The notes under the pieces: generated by a model
What the model saw: the letters and a program-made list of their open reading frames with translations, nothing else
Told to the model about the DNA's origin: nothing
Databases searched by the model: none
Assembly (NCBI RefSeq): GCF_027797205.1
Contig: NZ_CP115607.1
Location: forward strand, 248,001-312,000
Length of the DNA: 64,000 nt
Source of the DNA: Campylobacter sp. VBCF_01 NA2
GTDB taxonomy: Bacteria; Campylobacterota; Campylobacteria; Campylobacterales; Campylobacteraceae
Reading direction: 5' to 3'
Shown: one piece after another, positions 7,944-16,307 of the stretch
How positions within the stretch are numbered: the stretch's first letter is position 1
How the letters are laid out: every line of letters begins with the position of its first letter
Position numbers and translations under genes: made by a program

Positions 7944-8384
7944 TTACAAAAATAATTTATCTTCCAGGCTGTGTAAGCGTTGTAATCCGATATCGATGTA
8001 TTCCATTAATTTTTCGTTGTTTTTGACCAAATCGTCGTAGTAAGCTTTGGCTTTTTCCTTCGCTACGAAGTCAGGTTCGACATATTTTATGCCTGATTTA
8101 AACAAACCCTTTGTTTCGACAAAATATGTGCCCCAGATCTTATCACAATGCTCAATGCTAGATTCTGTAAAGCTCACGATCGAATCATACGCGACATTTC
8201 CAAGTAACTCTTGCAATTTATTAGCAGGATTTTTCAAAAACGAGTAAAAATCCTTAAACGGAGCAAATACCTGCTCTAAATTTTGCGCTGAGTCCTGATA
8301 AATCCCTTTTTTGACGCGAAACATCATCATTTCTTGCGAATTTACAAATCTCTCAACAGCTTTTATAGTATCCGCTTTATTCAC
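7944..8384 (-). CDS. Conserved helical protein of unknown function
   Basis: 146 residues, no signal peptide or membrane segment. It starts at GTG with AAAGGA eight bases upstream. The sequence is rich in Lys, Asp, Phe and Tyr and looks all-helical (for instance AKEKAKAYYDDLVKNNEKLMEYIDIGLQRLHSLEDK), somewhat like phasin-type proteins, though I do not recognise the family. It faces the DUF465 gene across a shared terminator. Confidence 0.6.
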   Translation of the reverse strand: MNKADTIKAVERFVNSQEMMMFRVKKGIYQDSAQNLEQVFAPFKDFYSFLKNPANKLQELLGNVAYDSIVSFTESSIEHCDKIWGTYFVETKGLFKSGIKYVEPDFVAKEKAKAYYDDLVKNNEKLMEYIDIGLQRLHSLEDKLFL

Positions 8385-8498
8385 TGGAAATTTCCTTTGG
8401 TTGAATTAATATAAATCGCTATTATAACACAAATTTATAAAATTTATGTTAAAATACCAGAACAAAAAGGATAATATATACAAAAATAGGAGGTAAGT

Positions 8499-9083
8499 AT
8501 GGAAAGACCTGTTCCCATAGATGAACAAATCGAGTTGGATTTCAGCAAAATCATCATCTCAAAGACGGATCCTCGCGGTATCATTACCTATGTCAATGAT
8601 TATTTTTTGGAGGTTAGCGGATATAGCGAGGGCGAACTCATCGGCAAACCACACTCTATCGTCAGGCATCCAGATATGCCAAAAATCGCATTTAAGCTAA
8701 TGTGGGATAGCATTTCTAAGGGCAGACCATTTACGGCTGCGGTGAAAAATCTAGCCAAAGACGGCAGGTATTACTGGGTCATCGCCAAGCTCGATCAAGT
8801 CATCGACCCGCATACCAAAAAGGTCGTCGGACACACGGCTATATCGGAGCATACGGCATTTCGCACGCCAGCGCCAGCCGAGATAATCCAGCAAATCGAG
8901 CCGATTTACAAAAAACTAGTCGAGATCGAAAATAGCTCCGGCATAAAGGCTAGCTATGAGTATTTGGAGGGGTTTTTGCACGCCAACAATACGACTTATG
9001 ACGAATTTATCGAAGGGCTTGTTACAAAAAAGGGATTTTTAGACAAACTCCAAGCCAAATTTGGCAAAATTTTTGGAAGATAA
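8499..9083 (+). CDS. PAS-domain sensor, CetB/Aer-like
   Basis: 194 residues. Residues ~20-125 form a PAS domain with ITYVNDYFLEVSGYSEGELIG, the strongly conserved RHPDMPKIAFKLMWDSISKG and GRYYWVIAKLDQV, the pattern of redox-sensing PAS domains in Aer and CetB. No membrane helix or methyl-accepting domain follows; the C-terminal ~70 residues are helical. In Campylobacter the PAS protein CetB works with the membrane protein CetA in energy taxis; no cetA lies nearby, so this may be a related stand-alone sensor. AGGAGGT precedes the ATG; a terminator follows. Confidence 0.8.
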   Translation: MERPVPIDEQIELDFSKIIISKTDPRGIITYVNDYFLEVSGYSEGELIGKPHSIVRHPDMPKIAFKLMWDSISKGRPFTAAVKNLAKDGRYYWVIAKLDQVIDPHTKKVVGHTAISEHTAFRTPAPAEIIQQIEPIYKKLVEIENSSGIKASYEYLEGFLHANNTTYDEFIEGLVTKKGFLDKLQAKFGKIFGR

Positions 9084-9101
9084 ATTTAGGTGAAATTTAG
9101 C

Positions 9102-9139
9102 GTGCCGAATTTTATTTATAGAATTCGGCACTGTTTTTT
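9102..9139 (+). terminator. Terminator after the PAS gene
   Basis: GTGCCGAATT (from 9102) pairs with AATTCGGCAC (9122-9131), followed by CTGTTTTTT. A classic Rho-independent terminator 20 bases past the stop. Confidence 0.85.
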
Positions 9140-9171
9140 GTAATATTAAATCTAAACAAAATAGGGTTTTG

Positions 9172-10751
9172 TCACCAAGAATAATTTACTATAAAACAAG
9201 CTTCTGGATATTCTGTAATCGTATGTAAGCGAGTTTTTATTTCGCGAAGTGGTTCGCCTGTGCATTTCATAGCATCGTAGGCTTCATCGGAAAATTGAAA
9301 ATTTCCGTTTGGTGTATAGTAAATGCCATCTTCTTTTCTAAAACTTCCACCATGAAAATATTTTCCATCAAATCCATAAAATGGATAATTCCAATCTGAT
9401 GACCAAAAATAATTTCTGCCTAGTCTAGATGTAACCAAAAGAGGTATTATGGGATAATTTCGTGATGCGTTTATAGTGACAGGAGCGAAGCGAATAGGCT
9501 TATTTTCTATCCATACCTTATATTTTCCTTCGAGTGGAGTAATGCGATTTAAGTCGTTTTGCATGGCACTCATCCGTTGATAATTGTAGTTATATTGAGC
9601 TTCTAAGGCATTTGCGTAAGCAGATGATTGTATGATTAAAAAATAAGCAGTAAAAATTACGCAAGCATTTACCGCTGCTTTTATTGGTTTTATGCCACGA
9701 TCTATGCAACCTAGGAAAATAATAGAAACAATAACTCCAAAACCCATAAAGACTCTTGGGACAAAAGTAGGGTTTGATAAGACTAAATAAGCCCCTGTTT
9801 GCAACACAAAACTAACTACTATACAAATAATAGTTAAAAATAGGGCTAGAATTTTGTTTATTTTGCTTTTATAAACCATAAATATGATAAATGCTATGAG
9901 TAGATATCTAAGTGAAAATTTTAAAAATATTTCATTTACATTTTGGGAGCCGTTTAAAGCTAATGTCGGCACAGATAAGGTATATAAAATATTTATATAA
10001 ATGGAATCTAATAAACTATCAGATACTGCTGTGCCAGCGTAACCTGCTGTAACTGCTTTAAGAAGAGCGATTTTATAAAATAGTAGTGGCAAAATAAAAC
10101 ATACAAGTGCTACAAGGCAAAGTTTAAAAATTTTATTCCATTTTTACCTTCAAGAGCCATTTTTAGAGCCAAAAATATACTTATGATTATAAAAACACCA
10201 TTTGCTGCTTGATATGTCATAGACATAATCAAAACAGAAAATAGCGAAATAATGGCAAAAAGTGGCAATCTTTTGACAAATAAAAATGGAAAAATCATCA
10301 ACGCTAATGCTATTGCCATAAACGGTGAATCAAATTTAAAGCTCATATTTTCTAAATAAAATGGACTTAGTCCAACAGGCACAGTTGCCAAAACTGTCAT
10401 AAAATTTAGTTTATTAGTAAAAATTTTGCAAAGTGCTAATGAAGCTAAACTAACTATGCCTAATGCTACTAATTGTGGAATCGGCGAAATGTCTGTATTA
10501 AAAGTAAAATCCATGTGGATGATTTTGGTAAAAAATTCGCTTCCATAACGGCTATATCCATAAACAGGATCTAAAAATCCCGGAACCCCATCTACTGCTC
10601 TACGCAAATCATCTTTATAGCTAATATTTGCTCTTAATAATGCAAAATAGCCGATCAGATAAATTCCGTAAATAATAGCAAAATATTTTTTAAAATTTTT
10701 GTCAAAAAAATCTCTGTAAATCGCAAAAAAGCCTTGATTTCGAAATTTAAG
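9172..10751 (-). pseudogene. Broken GtrII-type glucosyltransferase membrane protein
   Basis: Two frames together read as one multi-span protein of about 530 residues. The N-terminal part (10751-10110) has DDLRRAVDGVPGF, KFDSPFMAIALALMIFPFLF and MTYQAANG, all typical of the GtrII family that glucosylates surface polysaccharide from a lipid carrier. It runs to TAG at 10110. The C-terminal part (from ~10130 to 9172) continues in another frame with helices and a periplasmic tail. One extra base in the T5 tract (A5 at 10126-10130 on the plus strand) would join them. The N-terminal frame has no ATG, GTG or TTG before DDL, so the start is lost too. First gene of the AT-rich polysaccharide block. Confidence 0.7.
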
Positions 10752-10829
10752 TTATGTGCTTGTTGTACCTGTCTTCTAATTTGCAGATTTTATTTTAAGC
10801 AAATTTGATAAAATTTATTGTGTAGAAAG

Positions 10830-10906
10830 TGGTGCGCCCGAAGGAATTCGAATCCCTGACCTTTTGAACCGCAATCAAATGCTCTATCCAGCTGAGCTAC
10901 GAGCGC
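10830..10906 (-). tRNA. tRNA-Arg, anticodon GCG
   Basis: A 77-base cloverleaf on the minus strand with encoded CCA. The acceptor is GCGCTCG against CGGGCGC, the D arm GCTC..GAGC, and the anticodon stem TTTGA/TCAAA encloses the loop TTGCGGT, which gives anticodon GCG. The T loop is TTCGAAT. It decodes CGC and CGU arginine codons. A TATAAT box lies 20 bases upstream. It separates the broken GtrII gene from the rest of the polysaccharide locus; tRNA genes are common integration points. Confidence 0.93.
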
Positions 10907-11147
10907 ACAATGAAAAAGAATTTTGATTATACATTTTTATAGCTTAAATTTAGCAAAAAATAAGTAAAAATTGTGCATTTATGCTTACTTTTGCTTTTAA
11001 TTTTTGGTAAAATTTACTTGGTCGGATTAAATTTAAAAAAGAGTTATAAATTTAAAAATTTATAATCAATCCCCAAATTTTGCAAAGTTTTTATCACTCT
11101 TTCGCAGTTGGCGTTTTTGAAAGTGTTGCAAATGTCGCAAAATGAAT
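10907..11147. other. Non-coding spacer with possible glycosyltransferase remnant
   Basis: About 240 bases without an intact gene. The part nearest the tRNA carries its promoter. Minus-strand bases ~11151-11044 read, without a start codon, as a short segment ending CERVIKTLQNLGIDYKFLNL. This resembles the N-terminal region of family-25 LPS glycosyltransferases and may be decayed coding DNA. Confidence 0.25.
10926..10931 (-). promoter_or_regulatory. -10 box of tRNA-Arg
   Basis: TATAAT on the minus strand, 20 bases before the mature 5' end of the tRNA. Confidence 0.6.
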
Positions 11148-11969
11148 CTAATTTTTACTTCGCAAAAGTGAGTAAATTTTTGATAAAATCGCTTTTGGGA
11201 GCAAACGAACGATAAATTTGACACTAGTATTTCGCAAGAATTCATAAAAATTTAAAAATCTAAGCTTATAAAATTCTCTTTGAACTTTGAATTCGCTAAT
11301 AGCGTATTTTAGGCCACCGCGACGGCTTAGTTGTGATTTGCCTGCTCGCATTTTTACTAGCATTTCAGGGATATTGTAAAATTTCGCTCCGTCCAAAAGC
11401 ATTCTAACCCACAAAAAATAATCTTCTGTCATTAATGCTTTTTGATAACTTCCAGCTTTTAAAACGCTTGATTTCTTAAACATCACACTTGGGTGATTTA
11501 AAGGGGAGCGCATTTTGGCAAATTTAGCGATTTCATCGTGATTTTGCGGAAGTTTTCGGTAAGCATAAATTTCGTTTTCGTCATTTTCAAATTCGCCAAC
11601 CCACGAACCACAAATATCTAAATTTGGATTATTTTCGAAAATTTCGAGCTGTTTTTTAAATCGATTTGGCATAGCAACATCATCACTATCCATTCTGGCT
11701 ACCATTTCAAATTTACACTTTTCAAGTCCGATTTTTAGGGCATCTCCTAGTCCCATATTTTTTTCAAGTTTTACGATCTCTAAAATTTCACCAAGCTTAT
11801 TTTTCCAAATTTCAATCATCTCGTAAAGCTCATCTGTAAGCTCACCATCTTCGACTAAGACGATTTGATTTGGCTTGATTTCTTGCTCATCATAAATGCT
11901 TTTTAAAGCTCTATCTAAAAACTGGGCTTTTTCTTTGATATAAACGGATATTAGGACGGAGAAAGTCAT
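11148..11969 (-). CDS. Family-2 glycosyltransferase (AmsE/WbbD-like)
   Basis: 273 residues. The GT-A fold starts at once (MTFSVLISVYIKEKAQFLDRALKSI), followed by the nucleotide-binding IVLVEDG, the metal-binding ARMDSDDVAMPNRF and, further on, the acceptor-side LMTEDYFLWVRMLL. It adds one sugar to the lipid-linked repeat unit on the cytoplasmic side. AAAAGGAAAA precedes the ATG. Last intact gene of the minus-strand polysaccharide operon. Donor and acceptor unknown. Confidence 0.85.
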   Translation of the reverse strand: MTFSVLISVYIKEKAQFLDRALKSIYDEQEIKPNQIVLVEDGELTDELYEMIEIWKNKLGEILEIVKLEKNMGLGDALKIGLEKCKFEMVARMDSDDVAMPNRFKKQLEIFENNPNLDICGSWVGEFENDENEIYAYRKLPQNHDEIAKFAKMRSPLNHPSVMFKKSSVLKAGSYQKALMTEDYFLWVRMLLDGAKFYNIPEMLVKMRAGKSQLSRRGGLKYAISEFKVQREFYKLRFLNFYEFLRNTSVKFIVRLLPKAILSKIYSLLRSKN

Positions 11970-11981
11970 TTGGTTTTCCTT

Positions 11982-12077
11982 TTACAAAATCCAATCAGCT
12001 ATTTTTAGAGCAACCATTTTTGTATAACTGCCTATCTGAATGCCTTGATAATTGATTTTAACCACTTTATTTTCCAT
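11982..12077 (-). CDS. Possible 31-residue ORF between polysaccharide genes
   Basis: An ATG inside the last codons of the glycerophosphotransferase gene opens a 31-residue frame (MENKVVKINYQGIQIG... ...ALKIADWIL) that fills most of the gap before the next gene. Composition looks protein-like, but no ribosome site is seen. It could be translated by coupling to the upstream stop or be a remnant of a larger gene. I do not recognise it. Confidence 0.25.
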   Translation of the reverse strand: MENKVVKINYQGIQIGSYTKMVALKIADWIL

Positions 12078-13251
12078 TGTTTATATTTTGCATTATCAAA
12101 TCACCAAGCTGTCTGCTTGCAGTTCCATTTTCGTAACTACCCATTTCATTAAAATGTTTTTCTATTCTGCTCAAATAATCATCATAATTAAACTTTTCTA
12201 TATTTTTTTGCATTTCTTCATTAGAAAGTGCATATAGGCTAGGCATTTCTTCCATTGTTACACAAAGTCCTTGATTTTTTATGTAATCATCTAAATCTGG
12301 CACATATAAAAATACTGGTTTTTTTGTCAAATAAAAATCCCAAGATGATGATGAATAATCCGTTATAAGGACATCACTTATTAACAAAAGTTCTTGCATA
12401 TCTTCATACCAATCTACATTTATTACAGATTCTGAAATTTTAAATTTACCAAGTGCTAGATGATGACCACGAAATAAAAATATAAATTTTTTATTAAATC
12501 TTTTTTCTAATGATTTTAAAGTTTCTTCTATATTTAGTTCGACTGCAAAATCGTCTGTATTTCTAAAATTTCCCCTAAAAGTCGGCGCATACAAGACTAC
12601 ACCTAAATTTTTATCAATTTTCAATTTTTCTTTTATTTTGGATATTAATTTATCGTTATTTTCTTTGAAAAATAGATCATTTCTAGGATAACCTATTTTT
12701 AAAAACACACTCTCATCTACTCGCCAGTATTGCGCGATATCTTTTATGAAACGATAGTTTGGAGATAGTATAAAATTTGTAGATTTTCTACGAAGAACAT
12801 AGACTAAATCATAAGTTAGTTTTATGCGACCTTTTGATATAGAGTTTGAATTTGGCGATAGTGATTTGTATGCTGTGCCATGCCAAGTGCATACGAAAAA
12901 CTGATTTTTCCGTTTTGGCAAAAACGGCTCGATTGTGGCCCCGCTAACATAAACTTTGCTAGTCATAACATAATAAAAGAATTGAAAAGATAGAAATTTT
13001 ATCTTTTTAATATTTTTATATCGGTTTAACTCATCGCTTTCTTTATCTATAACAAAAATAAATTCTAAACTATCTTTATGCTTTTCATATAATTCCAAAA
13101 AAAGATATTTTTGATTACAGGCAAATCTTTTATTAAAACTACTTAGAACAATTCTGTTTTTTTTGATAGGAATAATACAAAAAGCCAAGCACAAAAATCT
13201 CATAAAGCACATTATTGAAACTTTTAGCAAATCTTTTATTATGTAATACAT
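12067..13251 (-). CDS. CDP-glycerol glycerophosphotransferase family protein (TagB/TagF-like)
   Basis: 394 residues with the Glyphos_transf signatures: CTWHGTAYKSL (His124), VVLYAPTFRGNF, FLFRGHHL and the C-terminal LITDYSSSSWDF, where the Asp and Ser residues bind CDP-glycerol. An N-terminal hydrophobic stretch (residues 10-30) suggests membrane association. It transfers glycerol-phosphate from CDP-glycerol to a polymer or sugar acceptor. The TagD homologue that makes CDP-glycerol is at 18835-19248 in the same operon, strongly supporting this substrate. AT-rich like its neighbours. Confidence 0.85.
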   Translation of the reverse strand: MYYIIKDLLKVSIMCFMRFLCLAFCIIPIKKNRIVLSSFNKRFACNQKYLFLELYEKHKDSLEFIFVIDKESDELNRYKNIKKIKFLSFQFFYYVMTSKVYVSGATIEPFLPKRKNQFFVCTWHGTAYKSLSPNSNSISKGRIKLTYDLVYVLRRKSTNFILSPNYRFIKDIAQYWRVDESVFLKIGYPRNDLFFKENNDKLISKIKEKLKIDKNLGVVLYAPTFRGNFRNTDDFAVELNIEETLKSLEKRFNKKFIFLFRGHHLALGKFKISESVINVDWYEDMQELLLISDVLITDYSSSSWDFYLTKKPVFLYVPDLDDYIKNQGLCVTMEEMPSLYALSNEEMQKNIEKFNYDDYLSRIEKHFNEMGSYENGTASRQLGDLIMQNINNGK

Positions 13252-13268
13252 CGTAATCCTTTGTTTAT

Positions 13269-14246
13269 TTAATGAGATTTTAAGCTCAAAAATAGTTTTT
13301 CAAATGATTTTGGACTTAGATAAAATAAAACTAATTGTAATCCAACTTTTAAATTTGTTTTTAATGCAAATAAAATATCCAAATTTTCACGCACATATTT
13401 ATGATATTCGTCAATTTTGTATTTGAATTTGGTGTTTTTCTCTTGCATTGCCATTTTTGCAAGCATTAAATTTGCAATACATAAAGCCAAATTTATCTCT
13501 CTATTTAAATTTGGATATTTTTTTATTATTTTTTTTGTTAATCCGTCATAAACATTTGTTATATTCAAATGTTTTTCATTAAAAGACCTTGAAGTTGAGC
13601 CTATATTTTGTCTATAAGAATATAAAATTTTATTTGATATTATGATATTTTTTATATCACTAAAAATATCATAATATAAATATACATCCTCATAAATTAT
13701 CCCAACAGGAAATCTTAAATTCGCAAAAATATCCCTATGGTACAAACATCTACAAATAAAATTATGAAATTTAGGTTTAGAAATAAGATAATTTCTAAAA
13801 AACTCTTCTGTACTGTAAGAATTTACTTCACTATTTGAATTTTTTTGTTTTATAACTTGAATTTCTTCTATTTGAGTAAAATTTTCAAAACTTATCATTG
13901 CAATTTTTGTATTATACTTTTGAATCATTTCAAAAAGCGTCCCAATATAAGCTTCATCTACCATATCATCGCTATCTACAAAAGCCAAATATTCACCCTG
14001 CATAATATCAAGTGCTCTATTTCTGGCTGCTGCTTGACCTTGATTTTTTTGGTGAATTACCTTTATACGGCTATCTTGCCTTGCAAATTCATCGCAAATT
14101 TCACCACTTTTATCAGTGCTACCATCATCGACTAGAATTATTTCTAAATTTTTATAAGTTTGATTTGTAACTGAGTCTAGGCACTCTTTTAGATATTTTT
14201 CGACATTATAAACGGGGATTATTATTGAAATTAATGAGTTATTCAT
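13269..14246 (-). CDS. Family-2 glycosyltransferase
   Basis: 325 residues from the ATG at 14246 (MNNSLISIIIPVYNVEKYL), preceded by AAAGG; a longer start at 14306 would overlap the polymerase gene. GT-A motifs are IIPVYNVE, ILVDDGSTD, ARNRALD and AFVDSDDMVD. The C-terminal half is variable. It closely resembles the glycosyltransferase at 15318-16307 over the first ~140 residues, so the two are paralogues with different acceptors or donors. Cytoplasmic face of the inner membrane. Confidence 0.9.
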   Translation of the reverse strand: MNNSLISIIIPVYNVEKYLKECLDSVTNQTYKNLEIILVDDGSTDKSGEICDEFARQDSRIKVIHQKNQGQAAARNRALDIMQGEYLAFVDSDDMVDEAYIGTLFEMIQKYNTKIAMISFENFTQIEEIQVIKQKNSNSEVNSYSTEEFFRNYLISKPKFHNFICRCLYHRDIFANLRFPVGIIYEDVYLYYDIFSDIKNIIISNKILYSYRQNIGSTSRSFNEKHLNITNVYDGLTKKIIKKYPNLNREINLALCIANLMLAKMAMQEKNTKFKYKIDEYHKYVRENLDILFALKTNLKVGLQLVLFYLSPKSFEKLFLSLKSH

Positions 14247-14250
14247 TTTT

Positions 14251-15321
14251 TTACCTTTGAAATATTGACTGATACGGTATGATTGCTCTTGTGGCACCAA
14301 TAGCATTTATATCGGCATTACTAGTGATTTTAATGCACATAGCAAAAAGTAGAAATAATACAACAAATAATGCATATTTGCTATATTTGGTTTTAGAAAT
14401 AAGCAAAGAAATAGAACCAAATATAAGTGCTATTGCGGAACTATCAGCTAATCTATGAAAAATAAAAATATCCTTCATCAAAACCCTTGATATTGCAAGA
14501 TAAAATAAAAAAATGCAAGTTAAATTATAAAATCTACCAAGATATGATTTAAAATCATATTTAGTCTGAAATGCAAAAATCAGCGCAAAAATAGCAAAAT
14601 AAATAAATATTCCAAGTCCAGTGGCAATTTCTGCATCTCTGTTAAATTCACTAAATTCATAATTTGCATACGGTGTATAGCGAATAATGTAATTCATAAA
14701 TAAATCCGCTAGATTGATATATTGTAATGCAAAAATACAAGCTAATATAAATAAATTGACGCGGGTATTAAAAAATTTAAAATTAATTTCACACATTAAA
14801 AGCACTATACCATTAAATATTATTGATTTATGAAATAAACAAGAAATAATAATCCAAAATAACATTGCTAATCTTTTTTTGGCTAAAAAATATTTTACGG
14901 CAATCAAAAATACAACTAATGCAAAATCTTGCCTAACAAAAACATAAGAATGTGTATAATAATAAAATATATAGACAATAACAGCAACCCATAAATATTT
15001 TTTTTCAAATAGATTAAAAAATATTAATAAAGATAGGAAAGCTGGAACCACAAAAAACCAATGTATATCTAAATTTAATGCATAAATCAATTTTACAAAT
15101 AAAATCCAACTTATTTCCCAATCTGATAAATATTGACCACTGGTTATTAAATTCATATAATGTGGGTAATCGATACCTATGTTGTATCTAAGTGCTAATG
15201 GCACAAATAAAATCAAAAAACTAGTCCATTTAAAAATAAATGCTAAATTTTTATTTTCTGTTTTTGAATATAAAAAAATAAACAATGAAGCCGAAATATA
15301 AATAGCAATGTAAAAAATCAT
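14251..15321 (-). CDS. EpsG/Wzy-like polysaccharide polymerase
   Basis: 356 residues, about ten hydrophobic helices. RYNIGIDYPHYMNLI early and YVFVRQDFALVVFLIAVKYF later are the EpsG family marks (the R-x-N-G-D-Y loop and an R-Q-x-x-A loop). It should polymerise lipid-linked repeat units in the periplasm after Wzx flipping. It overlaps the glycosyltransferase upstream by 4 bases and is followed at once by another, so it is embedded in the operon. No other polymerase candidate exists in the locus. Confidence 0.8.
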   Translation of the reverse strand: MIFYIAIYISASLFIFLYSKTENKNLAFIFKWTSFLILFVPLALRYNIGIDYPHYMNLITSGQYLSDWEISWILFVKLIYALNLDIHWFFVVPAFLSLLIFFNLFEKKYLWVAVIVYIFYYYTHSYVFVRQDFALVVFLIAVKYFLAKKRLAMLFWIIISCLFHKSIIFNGIVLLMCEINFKFFNTRVNLFILACIFALQYINLADLFMNYIIRYTPYANYEFSEFNRDAEIATGLGIFIYFAIFALIFAFQTKYDFKSYLGRFYNLTCIFLFYLAISRVLMKDIFIFHRLADSSAIALIFGSISLLISKTKYSKYALFVVLFLLFAMCIKITSNADINAIGATRAIIPYQSIFQR

Positions 15322-16307
15322 TTTTTAAATACTTTATATATAAAATTATATAATTTCGGATTTATTTTAAATAGTTGTAACAAAATTGCTCTTTTTAAAT
15401 TTATTTTATAAGCAAAAATAAAATCAAAATTTTGTTTTACTATTTGGCGACTCTCTTCTAATTTTTTGCTATATTTTTTATAATTATTTTGCAACATAAT
15501 CTCCGTATATAAAACAAGTGCGATATTGCATTTATAAAAATTTGCATACTTTTTTAAATCGCTATATTTCTCTACAATTTTATCTGCAAATTTATTTGCA
15601 ATTTCAATTTTGCTTAATTTTTTCTCATTAAATTTTTTCATTATGGAATCTTCTTGTTGTCTATAAAAATATAGCTTTTTATCGCAAAATGCAACGCTTT
15701 TACTCGAATTGTATGTCTCTATGATTTCAAAATAAATATCCGTATCTTCAAATAAAATTCCTTCCCTAAATCTCAGATTTTTAAAAATCTCTTTATTATA
15801 TAAATTTGTCCAAGCCGTGGTCATAAAAGCATTATAAGGCAAAAAAGAAAGTTTAAAAATATCGTGTGATGACAAAACAAAATCTTTGCTATTTGAATTT
15901 TGATTTTTATATTCATCTAATTCTTTAATGTTTTTAAATTTACAAAAACCTATCATAGAAATTTTTGTATTATACTTTTGTATCATCTCAAAAAGCGTTT
16001 GAATATAACTTTCATCTATTATATCATCGCTATCTACAAAGGCTAGATACTCGCCTTGCATTATATCAAGTCCCGCATTTCTAGCACTTGATAATCCACC
16101 ATTTTGCTTATGTATAACTCTTATACGATTATCTTTTTTAGCAAATTCGTCACACATTTCCCCGCTGCTATCAGTAGCACCGTCATTAATCAAAATAATC
16201 TCTAAATTCTTATAAGTTTGATTTATGATAGAATTTGCGCACTCTTCTAAATATAGTTCTACATTATAAACTGGAACTATCACAGAAATTAATGGATTTT
16301 CGCTCAT
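15318..16307 (-). CDS. Family-2 glycosyltransferase
   Basis: 329 residues: GT-A motifs VIVPVYNVE, IILINDGATD, SARNAGLD and AFVDSDDIID, then EGILFEDTDIYFEI for the acceptor side. The first ~140 residues are near-parallel to the gene at 13269, including the shared stretch QTLFEMIQKYNTKI, which points to a local duplication followed by divergence. It overlaps wzx upstream and the polymerase downstream by 4 bases each. Confidence 0.9.
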   Translation of the reverse strand: MSENPLISVIVPVYNVELYLEECANSIINQTYKNLEIILINDGATDSSGEMCDEFAKKDNRIRVIHKQNGGLSSARNAGLDIMQGEYLAFVDSDDIIDESYIQTLFEMIQKYNTKISMIGFCKFKNIKELDEYKNQNSNSKDFVLSSHDIFKLSFLPYNAFMTTAWTNLYNKEIFKNLRFREGILFEDTDIYFEIIETYNSSKSVAFCDKKLYFYRQQEDSIMKKFNEKKLSKIEIANKFADKIVEKYSDLKKYANFYKCNIALVLYTEIMLQNNYKKYSKKLEESRQIVKQNFDFIFAYKINLKRAILLQLFKINPKLYNFIYKVFKK

